Assembly (NCBI RefSeq): GCF_000203975.2
Contig: NZ_AFCF02000001.1
Coordinates: 186,001 to 250,000, forward strand
Source of the DNA: Leisingera sp. ANG1
Lineage (GTDB): Bacteria > Pseudomonadota > Alphaproteobacteria > Rhodobacterales > Rhodobacteraceae
Length of the DNA: 64,000 bases
Direction of reading: 5' to 3'
In this document: positions 1-7,138 of the stretch, in pieces
How the letters are laid out: each line of letters opens with the position of its first letter
Position numbering within the stretch: the stretch's first letter is position 1
Translations under genes and position numbers: made by a program
Notes under the pieces: model-generated
Told to the model about the DNA's origin: nothing
Databases searched by the model: none
What the model saw: only the letters and a program-made list of their open reading frames with translations

Positions 1-1171
1 TGCCGTTCAGCATCCGCTCGGTAAAGCTGTCCGCGGCGTCGCCCAAGAGCTGGATCGACTGCAGCAGATTATAGGACATCATCGGGTTGTAGACGTTCAG
101 CTCGAAGTGCCCTTGCGAGCCTGCAAACTTGATCGCCGCGTCATTACCCATCACATGCGCTGCCACCTGGGTCAGTGCCTCTGCCTGGGTCGGGTTCACC
201 TTGCCCGGCATGATTGAGGAGCCCGGTTCGTTTTCCGGCAGGATCAGCTCGCCCAGGCCAGAGCGCGGGCCGGAGCCGAGGAAGCGGATGTCGTTGGCGA
301 TCTTGTAGCAGCTGCCCGCAATGGTCGCGAGCGCGCCGGACAGGAACACCATGGCGTCATGGGCGGCCAGCGCCTCGAACTTGTTGGGGGCGGTGACAAA
401 GGGCAGGCCGGTGATTTCTGCCATGTTGGCGGCCACGGTCTCTCCCCAGCCTTTCTGGGTGTTGAGACCGGTGCCGACAGCGGTGCCGCCCTGTGCCAGT
501 TCATAGATGCCGGGCATTGCCGCCTCGACCCGTGCCAGGCCCTGGCGGATCTGGTGCGCATAGCCGCCGAATTCCTGGCCCAGGGTCAGCGGGGTCGCGT
601 CCTGGGTGTGGGTCCGGCCGATCTTGATAATGTCCTTGAACTCTTCCGCCTTGGCCTCCAGCCCGTCGGCCAGTTTCGTGAGGCCCGGCACCAGCACGTC
701 GCGCACGGACATCGCAGTGGCGATATGCATGGCGGTGGGGAAGGTGTCGTTGGAGGACTGGCCCATGTTGCAGTGATCGTTCGGGTGCACCGGATCCTTG
801 GAGCCGATGGTGCCGCCCAGGATTTCGATTGCGCGGTTGGCGATCACTTCGTTGGAGTTCATGTTGGACTGGGTGCCGGAGCCGGTCTGCCAGACCACCA
901 GCGGGAAGTTGTCGTCGAACTTGCCCTCAATCACCTCGCCCGCGGCCTGGATCACCGCATCGGCGATTGTCGCGTCCAGCTTGCCAGAGGCCTTGTTGGC
1001 CATGGCGCAGGCCTGTTTGATCACGCCAAGCGCGCGCACGATTGCCACCGGCTGCTTTTCCCAGCCGATCGGGAAGTTCATGATCGAGCGCTGGGTCTGC
1101 GCGCCCCAGTATTTCTCTGCCGGGACTTCAAGCGGGCCAAAACTGTCGGTTTCGGTGCGGGTTGCGGACAT
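1..1171 (-). CDS. fumC: Class II fumarate hydratase, partial (3' end beyond left edge)
   Basis: Reversible hydration of fumarate to L-malate in the TCA cycle; iron-independent class II enzyme, cytosolic homotetramer. The minus-strand frame opens with ATG at 1171 and about 390 residues are visible of a family length near 463, so the C-terminal part lies beyond position 1. Visible motifs include [28 protein letters not shown] and the superfamily signature [13 protein letters not shown], which carries the mobile catalytic loop. The divergent gene at 1373 starts about 200 bp away, so the shared gap must hold the promoter. No frame break is seen. Assignment to fumC rather than aspartase or argininosuccinate lyase rests on the N-terminal pattern [13 protein letters not shown] followed by [10 protein letters not shown]. 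Confidence 0.96.
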   Translation of the reverse strand, partial: MSATRTETDSFGPLEVPAEKYWGAQTQRSIMNFPIGWEKQPVAIVRALGVIKQACAMANKASGKLDATIADAVIQAAGEVIEGKFDDNFPLVVWQTGSGTQSNMNSNEVIANRAIEILGGTIGSKDPVHPNDHCNMGQSSNDTFPTAMHIATAMSVRDVLVPGLTKLADGLEAKAEEFKDIIKIGRTHTQDATPLTLGQEFGGYAHQIRQGLARVEAAMPGIYELAQGGTAVGTGLNTQKGWGETVAANMAEITGLPFVTAPNKFEALAAHDAMVFLSGALATIAGSCYKIANDIRFLGSGPRSGLGELILPENEPGSSIMPGKVNPTQAEALTQVAAHVMGNDAAIKFAGSQGHFELNVYNPMMSYNLLQSIQLLGDAADSFTERMLNG

Positions 1172-1372
1172 CCGTCTGTTTCTCCGTTGAGTATGCGATT
1201 GTATGCCGTTTAGCCTGTGCCGGGCGAGGGCGCAATTGGCCAGTTGCGCGCAGCATAGCCAAAAGGGCCGCAAGGTATAGTGGTGAATTGGCGCAATCCC
1301 GTGCGTGCCATTGCCCGCGAACATGCTATGCTTAAACTGCGGGAAACGGGTTTTGCCGTATCCGGAAAGGAA

Positions 1373-1945
1373 ATGAATGTGCCAATCCGCTTGTCTCTTG
1401 AAATGTCATTGAAATCCCTTGCCGCTTTGCTTTTAGCGGGCGGAATTCTCGCGGCTGCAGCAGGGCAGGGGATTGCAGCCGGAATTGCGCAGTTTGCAGG
1501 CGAGTATTCCGGCAGTGTCGAAATCGTCAAGGCTGACGGCGACACCGATCCGCGCGATATGAGCGTGGTGATCCGCGAGATGAAGAAAGGGTTCACCATC
1601 AAATGGACCTCCACGACGGAGCGGGACGACGGCAGCAGGAAATCCAAAACTTACGAGATTGAATTCCAGACGTCCCGGCGCGACGGTGTCTATTCAGCAG
1701 CAATGAAGCGGAATGTATTCGGCCACGAGGTGCCGCTTGATCCGATGGAAGGTGAGCCCTTTGTATGGGGGCGGATCACCGGTGACACTCTGACTGTGTT
1801 CTCGCTGTTCATACATCCGAACGGTGATTACGAGATGCAGCAGTACGACCGCACGCTCGCGGAGGGCGGGCTGGATCTGGTCTATATATCGCGCCTGAAC
1901 GGGGAGCCGAAGCGGCAGCTGCAGACATTCCTCACCCGGCACTGA
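1373..1945 (+). CDS. Secreted protein of unknown function (190 aa)
   Basis: I do not recognise the family. The ATG at 1373 is chosen because GGAAAGGA lies just upstream and because it yields a signal peptide: a short basic start, a hydrophobic core ([17 protein letters not shown]) and a likely cleavage after GIAAG. The in-frame ATG at 1280 would add 31 unconvincing residues. The mature part, about 155 residues, looks like a small beta-rich domain with regularly spaced aromatic residues and no cysteines, suggesting an exported periplasmic protein. It is transcribed away from fumC and converges on sspB, with a terminator between. Exported status is well supported; the role is unknown. Confidence 0.75.
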   Translation: MNVPIRLSLEMSLKSLAALLLAGGILAAAAGQGIAAGIAQFAGEYSGSVEIVKADGDTDPRDMSVVIREMKKGFTIKWTSTTERDDGSRKSKTYEIEFQTSRRDGVYSAAMKRNVFGHEVPLDPMEGEPFVWGRITGDTLTVFSLFIHPNGDYEMQQYDRTLAEGGLDLVYISRLNGEPKRQLQTFLTRH

Positions 1946-1960
1946 GATCTGTTCTTGTCC

Positions 1961-1993
1961 CGCAAACAAAAAGGCAGCCTGCCAGGCTGCCTT
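1961..1993 (-). terminator. Intrinsic terminator of sspB
   Basis: A 10-bp perfect stem (AAGGCAGCCT at 1971-1980, AGGCTGCCTT at 1984-1993) with a 3-nt loop. Read on the minus strand it is followed by TTTTTGTTTG, a good U-tract for sspB. On the plus strand the following sequence lacks a U-run, so it is weaker for the converging gene at 1373-1945. Confidence 0.85.
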
Positions 1994-2019
1994 GATCGGG
2001 GGGAGGCCGCAGGTGCAGT

Positions 2020-2496
2020 CTATTTGCGGAAACTGTCGAGGGACACCACGTCCGCGTCCTTTTTCTTGGGTTCCGGCTGATCTTCGGCGCTGAGCGGGTC
2101 TTCCTCTGCGTCCGGCTCTGCGGAATAGCCTTCCCCGTCTTCGTCGGCGCTTTCGAACCGCAGCCCGAACTCCACCGAGGGATCCACAAAAGTCCGGATC
2201 GCATCATATGGAATGTAGAGCGGCTCGGGTGAATCGCCAAAGTTCAGAGTGACCGCAAAGCCGTCTTCGTCCACGGTCAGATTGTCGAACCAATGCTGCA
2301 TGACCACGGTCATTTCGCCGGGGTAGCGGTCCGACAGCCAATCGGCCAATTCCACATCCGGATGGGCTGTATCGAAGGTGATGAAAAAGTGATGGTTGCC
2401 GGGCAAGCCATTCTCGGAGATGTCCTGCAGCACGGTCCGGATCAGGCCGCGCATGGCAGAGTGCATCAGGTTGCCATAGTCGATTTCACGGGACAT
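2020..2496 (-). CDS. sspB: SspB-type ClpXP adaptor
   Basis: 158 aa, matching the alphaproteobacterial SspB family, which tethers ssrA-tagged proteins to the ClpXP protease. The N-terminal 110 residues form the substrate-binding domain (MSREIDYGNLMHSAMRGLIR, then FFITFDTAHPDVELADWL and VVMQHWFDNL). An acidic, disordered linker (about residues 115-145) follows, and the basic/hydrophobic tail VVSLDSFRK is the usual ClpX-docking peptide. The start has AAGGGTGA upstream. Its natural partner, the tmRNA gene, is encoded about 3 kb away on the same strand. It has its own terminator at 1961-1993. Confidence 0.92.
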   Translation of the reverse strand: MSREIDYGNLMHSAMRGLIRTVLQDISENGLPGNHHFFITFDTAHPDVELADWLSDRYPGEMTVVMQHWFDNLTVDEDGFAVTLNFGDSPEPLYIPYDAIRTFVDPSVEFGLRFESADEDGEGYSAEPDAEEDPLSAEDQPEPKKKDADVVSLDSFRK

Positions 2497-2542
2497 GCAG
2501 TCACCCTTTGTTCATTTGCCGTTAAGCATAGGAGATTCTGCT

Positions 2543-2573
2543 GGAAACAAAAGAGCAGCCTTGTCGGCTGCTC
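2543..2573 (-). terminator. Intrinsic terminator of chrA
   Basis: An 8-bp stem GAGCAGCC / GGCTGCTC (2553-2560 and 2566-2573) with a 5-nt loop. On the minus strand it is followed by TTTTGTTTCC. It closes the chromate operon just before the sspB promoter region. Confidence 0.85.
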
Positions 2574-2614
2574 AAATATTTTTGCCGCGGCGGAAGATTG
2601 GAGAAGCGCTGCAG

Positions 2615-3886
2615 TCAGCTGATTGCAAACGGGAATTCGGAAACGGCCAGGCCTGCCGCTGCCATCACTGCCAGCAGCAGCAGCATATTGCCGCGCACTG
2701 CCAGGGCCGCGAGCGGGGCAAGCAGAACCAGCACCACGGCCGGGGTGTTCATGCTGCTCCAGACAGGTGCGGGAATGTGCAGGATGCCGGCGTCGAAGGT
2801 TCTTGTTTCGGCAAATGCGACATGGATCAAAAACCACACCGACAGGTTCAGAATGACACCGGCCACCGTGGCCGTCACCGCCTTCAGCGCCATCCCCAGC
2901 CGCGGGTGCGATGCGATGCGCTCCACATAGGGCGCAGCGGCAAAGATCCACAGGAAGCAGGGCATGAAGGTGGCCCAAAGCGCAACCGCGCCGGCAGCGA
3001 GGAACAGGCCGGAACCGCCCGCCTGCAGTCCTGACAGCATGGCAACGAACTGGGTAACCAGGATCAGCGGGCCGGGGGTGGTTTCCGCCAGCCCTAGCGC
3101 GTCGATCATCTGGCCCGCGCTGATCCAGCCGAACTGGCTGACCACGGTCTGGCTGATATAGGCCAGCACTGCGTAGGCCCCGCCAAAGGTGACAACCGCC
3201 AGTTTTGAGAAGAACCAGCCGATGTCGGCCAGGAACGCTGCGCTGCCCAGGCTCAGGGCGATCAGCGGCAGCAGCCACAATGCGCCCCACACCAGGATGG
3301 TTTGTGCGGTACTGCCATTGCGTGCAGGCGGGTTCGGTGACGGTGCCGCCGTGTTCCCGTCCTTGCGCATCAGGCCCAGGCAGCCGGCGGTCAGAACAAC
3401 CAGCGGAAACGGCAGGTTCAGCAAGAACAGCGCTGCAAACCCGAAACCCGCCAGAAACCAATCCAGAGGATGTTTCAACGCCTTTCCTGCAAGGCGGCGA
3501 AGCGCCTGGAGAATGATGACCACCACCGCCGCTTTTATGCCTAGAAACGCAGACTGAACCGCGGGCAGGGTGCCGTATTGTGCGTAGAGCCAGACCAGCG
3601 CTGCTATAACGGCCGCCCCTGGCAGCACGAACAAAAGGCCCGCCAGCAGCCCGCCGGCGGTGCCGCGCATCCGCCAGCCTGTATAGGTGGCCAGCTGCAT
3701 CGCCTCCGGCCCTGGCAGCAGCATGCAAAAGGACAGACCGCGCAGGAAGCTTTCCTCGCTCAGCCAGGGCCTGTCTTCAACCAGTTCCTTGTGCATAACC
3801 GCAATCTGGGCCGCTGGGCCGCCAAAGCTGAGCACGCCAATGCGTCCGAAAACACGGAACATCTCCGTCCAGGAGGGCTGACTCAT
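2615..3886 (-). CDS. chrA: Chromate efflux transporter ChrA (CHR family)
   Basis: Inner-membrane carrier that expels chromate, driven by the membrane potential. At 423 aa it is the long two-domain form: two homologous halves, each with several hydrophobic segments, joined by a polar linker (about residues 175-195, GNTAAPSPNPPARNG). The N-terminal half carries FGGPAAQIAVMHKELVE and LPGPEAMQLATYTGW; the C-terminal half repeats the pattern as TFGGAYAVLAYISQ and TTPGPLILVTQFV. The start overlaps the stop of the upstream rhodanese-ChrB gene by 4 bp, so the two are translationally coupled. Sulfate-like oxyanions cannot be excluded as substrates, but the ChrB partner favours chromate. Confidence 0.93.
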   Translation of the reverse strand: MSQPSWTEMFRVFGRIGVLSFGGPAAQIAVMHKELVEDRPWLSEESFLRGLSFCMLLPGPEAMQLATYTGWRMRGTAGGLLAGLLFVLPGAAVIAALVWLYAQYGTLPAVQSAFLGIKAAVVVIILQALRRLAGKALKHPLDWFLAGFGFAALFLLNLPFPLVVLTAGCLGLMRKDGNTAAPSPNPPARNGSTAQTILVWGALWLLPLIALSLGSAAFLADIGWFFSKLAVVTFGGAYAVLAYISQTVVSQFGWISAGQMIDALGLAETTPGPLILVTQFVAMLSGLQAGGSGLFLAAGAVALWATFMPCFLWIFAAAPYVERIASHPRLGMALKAVTATVAGVILNLSVWFLIHVAFAETRTFDAGILHIPAPVWSSMNTPAVVLVLLAPLAALAVRGNMLLLLAVMAAAGLAVSEFPFAIS

Positions 3887-4704
3887 GATTTCCGGTCCGC
3901 GGGCCAGTCATGACCTTCGCCGCGCCCGTCGCGGGCCCAGCGGTATAGCGCGTCATACAATGTCATGCCTGCCTCTAGCTGCTGGTGGTCGTCTTTGTAC
4001 TGGCGCGACAGGCCCACCGAGACAGCCAAAAGCCCTGCCGCCTCCGGTGCCAGATCATGCCGGTTGGTGTCGGCACCTCTCACAACGCAGGCCAGCGTGT
4101 CAAGCGCCGGGGTTCTGAGCCCGAATTCGTCCAGCATGGTGTCAAAGGTGCAAAACTCATTCCTGTGCGACCAGAAAACGCCCTCAACATCAAAAGGGGT
4201 GGCGCCGAAGCGTTCTGCCACGGCAGCAACTTCTGATGGCGCCACAAACAGGAAACGGGCCTGGGCGTCCACAAAGCGGAGGATCAGCCAGGGGCAGGCG
4301 ATGCGGTCGATCTTGGGACGGTGGCGGGTCACCCACAGGGTGCTGCCGCCAACCGGCGCGGGCAGGGCGCTGGCGGGAATGCGCGGCGCGCCTTTGTGGC
4401 CGCGCCAGCCATACATGCCACCCTGCAGATACTCAGCCTCAATCCCGTCATTGCGCAGCCAGGCGGCAACGCCTTGCGACAGTTTCAGGCCTTTCTGGCA
4501 GATCACCACACAGGGCCTCCCGCCGAGGCGAGCCTTGAGGCTTTCGATTCCGGTATGGGGATGCCGGAAGGAACCGGGAATCAGAAAGGGGTCTTCGGCA
4601 AAGTCTTCATCGGTGCAGATATCCGTAAGAACCGGCGCATTCGGCGTGCCGATCAGGCGCAAGAGCTGGGCAGGGGTGATTTCATTTGGGGCAGCCATGG
4701 GCAT
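3883..4704 (-). CDS. Rhodanese-ChrB fusion, chromate resistance protein
   Basis: 273 aa. The first ~105 residues form a rhodanese domain whose active-site loop is VICQKGLKLS, with the cysteine in place, followed by the C-terminal rhodanese pattern YLQGGMYGWRGH. Residues about 120-265 match the ChrB C-terminal family (TLWVTRHRPKIDRIACPWLILRF and EFCTFDTMLDEFGL, then a histidine-rich end). ChrB proteins accompany chrA and act as chromate-responsive regulators or accessory resistance factors. The rhodanese part suggests sulfur handling or arsenate/chromate reductase-like chemistry. It is the first gene of a two-gene operon, overlapping chrA by 4 bp. Which role dominates is not decided by the sequence. 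Confidence 0.88.
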   Translation of the reverse strand: MPMAAPNEITPAQLLRLIGTPNAPVLTDICTDEDFAEDPFLIPGSFRHPHTGIESLKARLGGRPCVVICQKGLKLSQGVAAWLRNDGIEAEYLQGGMYGWRGHKGAPRIPASALPAPVGGSTLWVTRHRPKIDRIACPWLILRFVDAQARFLFVAPSEVAAVAERFGATPFDVEGVFWSHRNEFCTFDTMLDEFGLRTPALDTLACVVRGADTNRHDLAPEAAGLLAVSVGLSRQYKDDHQQLEAGMTLYDALYRWARDGRGEGHDWPADRKS

Positions 4705-4717
4705 GTCTCCTCGCGAG

Positions 4718-4739
4718 CAAGGTTAACATGCGAACCTTG
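4718..4739. promoter_or_regulatory. Inverted repeat before the chromate operon
   Basis: CAAGGTT (4718-4724) and AACCTTG (4733-4739) form a 7-bp inverted repeat with an 8-bp spacer, 14 bp upstream of the rhodanese-ChrB start codon. It could be an operator for chromate-dependent control or part of a leader hairpin. No regulator is assigned. Confidence 0.4.
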
Positions 4740-4829
4740 GGCTGTCGCCTCACGGGGCGTTCGCGTCTCTCCCCATGCATTCTTACAAGCGCGTTTGTGC
4801 CCCTCTTGTCAAGCAATTGCAGGCTGCGG

Positions 4830-5384
4830 CTACCGCAACCTTTCCCCGGTCATGCAAACCGCCATCGCCTCAGGCGGCAGCTGGCCAAGCTGTTCGAACA
4901 TCCTGAAATAATCCATGTTGGAATGCAGCTCTGCGATCTTTCCGTCCGCCACCCGTGCCATGACCTGCCCGGTGATCTGAAAGGCAGTTCCATCCTTGGG
5001 ATCACTGGTGTCAACCAGCAGCCGGATGGATACCCAGTCCCGGGTTTCCATTGCATGGGTGAAGGCCACCTTCATGGGCCCCACGAGATTGCGCAGCGCC
5101 GCCACCACTTCGCTATAGTCGCATTCCGGCACTGCCAGCGCAGAGACGGCCCCGGAGATGACCGTGTTTGCGGTCATTACTTCGTCCACGGCATCCAGGT
5201 TTCCTTGGCACCAGACTTCCTGGAACCAGAAATGCAGAAGACTTGTCAGCGGCATGTCTGTGCAGCCATCCGGGTCGAACGGTGCCGCCATGTTCGGGTA
5301 TCCCTCTGCAGAAGGCAGGGCAGGGCCGTCTGCCGGGGATGCCCGGCGCGGCGAAACGTGGAGTGTGCTGGCGGTTTTGGTCAT
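4830..5384 (-). CDS. SnoaL-like / NTF2-fold protein
   Basis: 184 aa from the ATG at 5384, chosen because GAAGGGTGAAC sits in front of it; an upstream in-frame ATG at 5429 lacks a ribosome site. Residues about 45-180 resemble the SnoaL-like polyketide-cyclase or ester-cyclase branch of the NTF2 fold (LHFWFQEVWCQGNLDAVDEV, VGPMKVAFTHAMETRDWVSI, TGQVMARVADGKIAELHSNMD). The N-terminal ~40 residues are low complexity. Members range from cyclases and isomerases to ligand-binding proteins; nothing here tells which. It stands alone between the chromate operon and ssrA. Confidence 0.75.
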   Translation of the reverse strand: MTKTASTLHVSPRRASPADGPALPSAEGYPNMAAPFDPDGCTDMPLTSLLHFWFQEVWCQGNLDAVDEVMTANTVISGAVSALAVPECDYSEVVAALRNLVGPMKVAFTHAMETRDWVSIRLLVDTSDPKDGTAFQITGQVMARVADGKIAELHSNMDYFRMFEQLGQLPPEAMAVCMTGERLR

Positions 5385-5469
5385 GTTCACCCTTCGGGGG
5401 ACCGGGTCCGGTTTACGGCGCGGCTGCATCCGGTTGCGTTAAACAAGCATAATATCCTGGGAATGGTAA

Positions 5470-5780
5470 AGTGCAGGTTTCTGTTGCCAGGTACCTGCGA
5501 ACCCCGCCTTACGCGGCTAGGCGCAAGGACTTAGATTTCGATTCCTCGAACTGCTTACGCAGCCAGAGCAACCGGAGCACGATTGTCGTTTGCAATTGTA
5601 CTGTTTGGGCCGGTACGGTGGCACCCCGCCGAGACAAAGCAAAACCCCTTTAGACGTCCGTCGATCCTGTTTCGGCCCCATGATCCTCAAACGAAGGATT
5701 TTGGTGGAGCCGCCGGGTACCGCCCCCGGGTCCGATCCGCTTATTACGAGCGCGTTTATGTCCATAGTTCCCGAAGGAAC
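5470..5780 (-). ncRNA. ssrA: Two-piece (permuted) transfer-messenger RNA
   Basis: tmRNA rescues stalled ribosomes and tags nascent proteins for degradation. The gene has the alphaproteobacterial permuted order, read on the minus strand. The acceptor piece comes first and ends in CGGCTCC-ACCA (CCA at 5704-5702) after a T-arm with stem CCGGG/CCCGG. A 22-nt spacer (5701-5680), itself a small hairpin, follows and should be removed. The coding piece begins at 5679 with GGGGCCGAAACAGGATCGAC, whose first seven bases pair with CGGCTCC. The tag frame at 5593-5555 reads ANDNRAPVALAA and stop. Further stems lie downstream to about 5470. Piece ends other than the CCA and the GGGGCCG start are approximate. 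Confidence 0.95.
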
Positions 5781-5786
5781 AGGAGT

Positions 5787-5814
5787 CATATAAGCGGCTT
5801 CTGCGCGGATGCAA
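5787..5814 (-). promoter_or_regulatory. Probable promoter of ssrA
   Basis: On the minus strand, TTGCAT (5814-5809) and TATATG (5792-5787) are spaced 16 bp, a good sigma-70-like pair. Transcription would begin near 5780, at a strong GTTCC-TTCG-GGAAC-type hairpin (5767-5780). Confidence 0.6.
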
Positions 5815-5823
5815 AGGGGAGAA

Positions 5824-5941
5824 CCGGAATCCTGCGAGGATTCCGGCCAGTTTTCCGGTGCGGAAAACTGGTGTCAGCCGAAACCGCAGCCCCCGAAAAT
5901 CCTCGCAGGATTTTTGGCCGTTTCCCGCGCCGGGAAACGGC
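5824..5941. repeat. Tandem composite hairpin element (two copies)
   Basis: Four hairpins in 118 bp. Copy 1: CCGGAATCCT/AGGATTCCGG (5824-5846) then an 11-bp stem at 5847-5871. Copy 2: AAAATCCT/AGGATTTT (5896-5914) then an 11-bp stem at 5917-5941. Each copy has an AATCCT-(3 nt)-AGGATT hairpin, GGCC, then a GTTTyCC...GGrAAAC hairpin. Differences between copies are mostly compensated within stems. It lies between the small gene ending at 5946 and ssrA and has no U-tract typical of a terminator. Most likely a dispersed palindromic repeat family. Confidence 0.75.
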
Positions 5942-5945
5942 GGCG

Positions 5946-6197
5946 CTAAATCAGTCTGCGGATCGGGGCGCCGTTACAGAAGATGATGACCTGCTCGCGG
6001 TTCTGCACCGCCTGAAACCCGCGGGCGCGCACCTCTGTCAGAAAGGCGTCCATCCCGGCATAGCGTTCAATGTCGCGGCGCTTGCGGCGGACCACACCGC
6101 CGTTCTGCACCGCCTTGCAGGCGAAGATATCGCGCAGCCAGATATCAGGGGAAAGGGCGGAGCCAGGTTTAACCATGCCGGAAGTTTCCCGGTTCAT
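5946..6197 (-). CDS. Small conserved protein of unknown function (83 aa)
   Basis: An 83-residue basic protein with the pattern KPGSALSPDIWLRDIFACKA, then RRKRRDIERYAGMDAFL and a C-terminal QVIIFCNGAPIRRL. I recall similar ~80-residue proteins in other Rhodobacteraceae, sometimes mislabelled as phosphoribosylanthranilate isomerase, which this length excludes. The start is uncertain: ATG at 6197 has its GGAGG 16 nt away, whereas an in-frame TTG at 6206 has the same GGAGG at 7 nt; ATG at 6176 is also possible. It follows the GntR gene by about 10 bp on the same strand. Possible nucleic-acid or anchor role is only suggested by its charge. Confidence 0.6.
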   Translation of the reverse strand: MNRETSGMVKPGSALSPDIWLRDIFACKAVQNGGVVRRKRRDIERYAGMDAFLTEVRARGFQAVQNREQVIIFCNGAPIRRLI

Positions 6198-6210
6198 GGT
6201 TAACAAACTC

Positions 6211-6939
6211 TTACCTCCTTGCCCGGGCCGCAAAGACATTGGCTGCCAGTTCGCGGGTTTCATCTTCCAGGTCCTGCAGGCCCGCAACTGCTGCGCCGCC
6301 ATCGCCCGCCTCGATGGCATTGGCAATCCGGGTGTGAAGCCCGGTGATCACGGCGCGGTCGCGAGCGGTGAAGGTGATCATGTTCATCAGGGGTTGCATT
6401 GCCTCCACCGCGCCGGCCAGCTGATAGGACAATACCGGATTGCATGCCCCGTCCACCAGCGCCCGGTGAAAGGCCACGTCGGAGGCACAGAAGGCCACAT
6501 CCGTCAGCCCTGGCTGGCCTTGGCGGAAAATTTCTGCCCGCATTGTCGCCAGATGGTCAGCGCTGCGGCGTGCGGCCGACAGCGGCGCGCAAGACCGCTC
6601 CAGCGCATAGCGCGCCTCGCAGGCGGTATCAAAGCTCACCTCATTCATACTCAGCAGCAGTGTCGATGTGGTGACCTGCTGCGCATAAGCATCCTCAAAG
6701 CTAATACGATTCACAAAGGCACCGCCGGACGCCCCGCGCTGGGTGCGGATCAGCGATTGCGCCGCCAGCCGTTTCAGCGCTTCGCGCACCGTCGGGCGGG
6801 AGACCTGAAAATGATCCGACAACTCCGCCTCCGACGGCAGCCGCTCATCCACGATCAAGTCGCCGGAGATGATGGCATCCTTGATCGCCTGCGCTATCTG
6901 AACCGACAGACCGGCGGAACTGCTTGGGTCAATCTGCAT
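6211..6939 (-). CDS. GntR/FadR-type regulator, probable regulator of dmdA
   Basis: 242 aa: an N-terminal winged-helix domain of the GntR family (residues about 8-75, including DERLPSEAELSDHFQVSRPTV with REALKRL) and a C-terminal FCD all-helical effector domain (about 95-225, with the R-ALE and H-A-L-V-x-A patterns expected for metal/organic-acid binding). It is divergent from dmdA with a 199-bp shared region that contains a perfect tandem repeat (6994-7023) resembling FadR-type operators. Position next to dmdA-acuI makes it the probable local repressor, with a DMSP-pathway acid or CoA ester as likely ligand; that is inference. Confidence 0.88.
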   Translation of the reverse strand: MQIDPSSSAGLSVQIAQAIKDAIISGDLIVDERLPSEAELSDHFQVSRPTVREALKRLAAQSLIRTQRGASGGAFVNRISFEDAYAQQVTTSTLLLSMNEVSFDTACEARYALERSCAPLSAARRSADHLATMRAEIFRQGQPGLTDVAFCASDVAFHRALVDGACNPVLSYQLAGAVEAMQPLMNMITFTARDRAVITGLHTRIANAIEAGDGGAAVAGLQDLEDETRELAANVFAARARR

Positions 6940-6993
6940 ACCCGGTGTCCTTGCAAAGTGCGGCCCGGATGCGGTCCGGGCAAGAAATCATTT

Positions 6994-7023
6994 GTCTGAC
7001 ATTTAAAAGTCTGACATTTAAAA
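6994..7023. promoter_or_regulatory. Perfect tandem 15-bp repeat, probable GntR operator
   Basis: GTCTGACATTTAAAA occurs twice head to tail (6994-7008 and 7009-7023). Each copy starts with GTC-T-GAC, a palindrome matching the GT-N3-AC core used by FadR-type GntR proteins. It sits in the gap between the divergent regulator (start 6939) and dmdA (start 7139). A weak -35/-10 pair (TTGTCT at 6992, CATTTA at 7015) would be covered by bound protein. Confidence 0.65.
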
Positions 7024-7138
7024 CCTAAGGCTTGAGTCGGGGGAGGGCAATGCCTGGATCCTCTGCACGCAGGCTTTTGCGGCAGTGGCTCTGCCGCACG
7101 CCGCCAATTTCCTGAAACGCTCAAACGGAGACTTGAGC

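Noticed and set aside
6200-6214. TTAACAAACTCTTAC as a CtrA box
   Set aside because: It overlaps the GntR stop codon and the translation start region of the next gene, a poor place for an activator site; likely chance.
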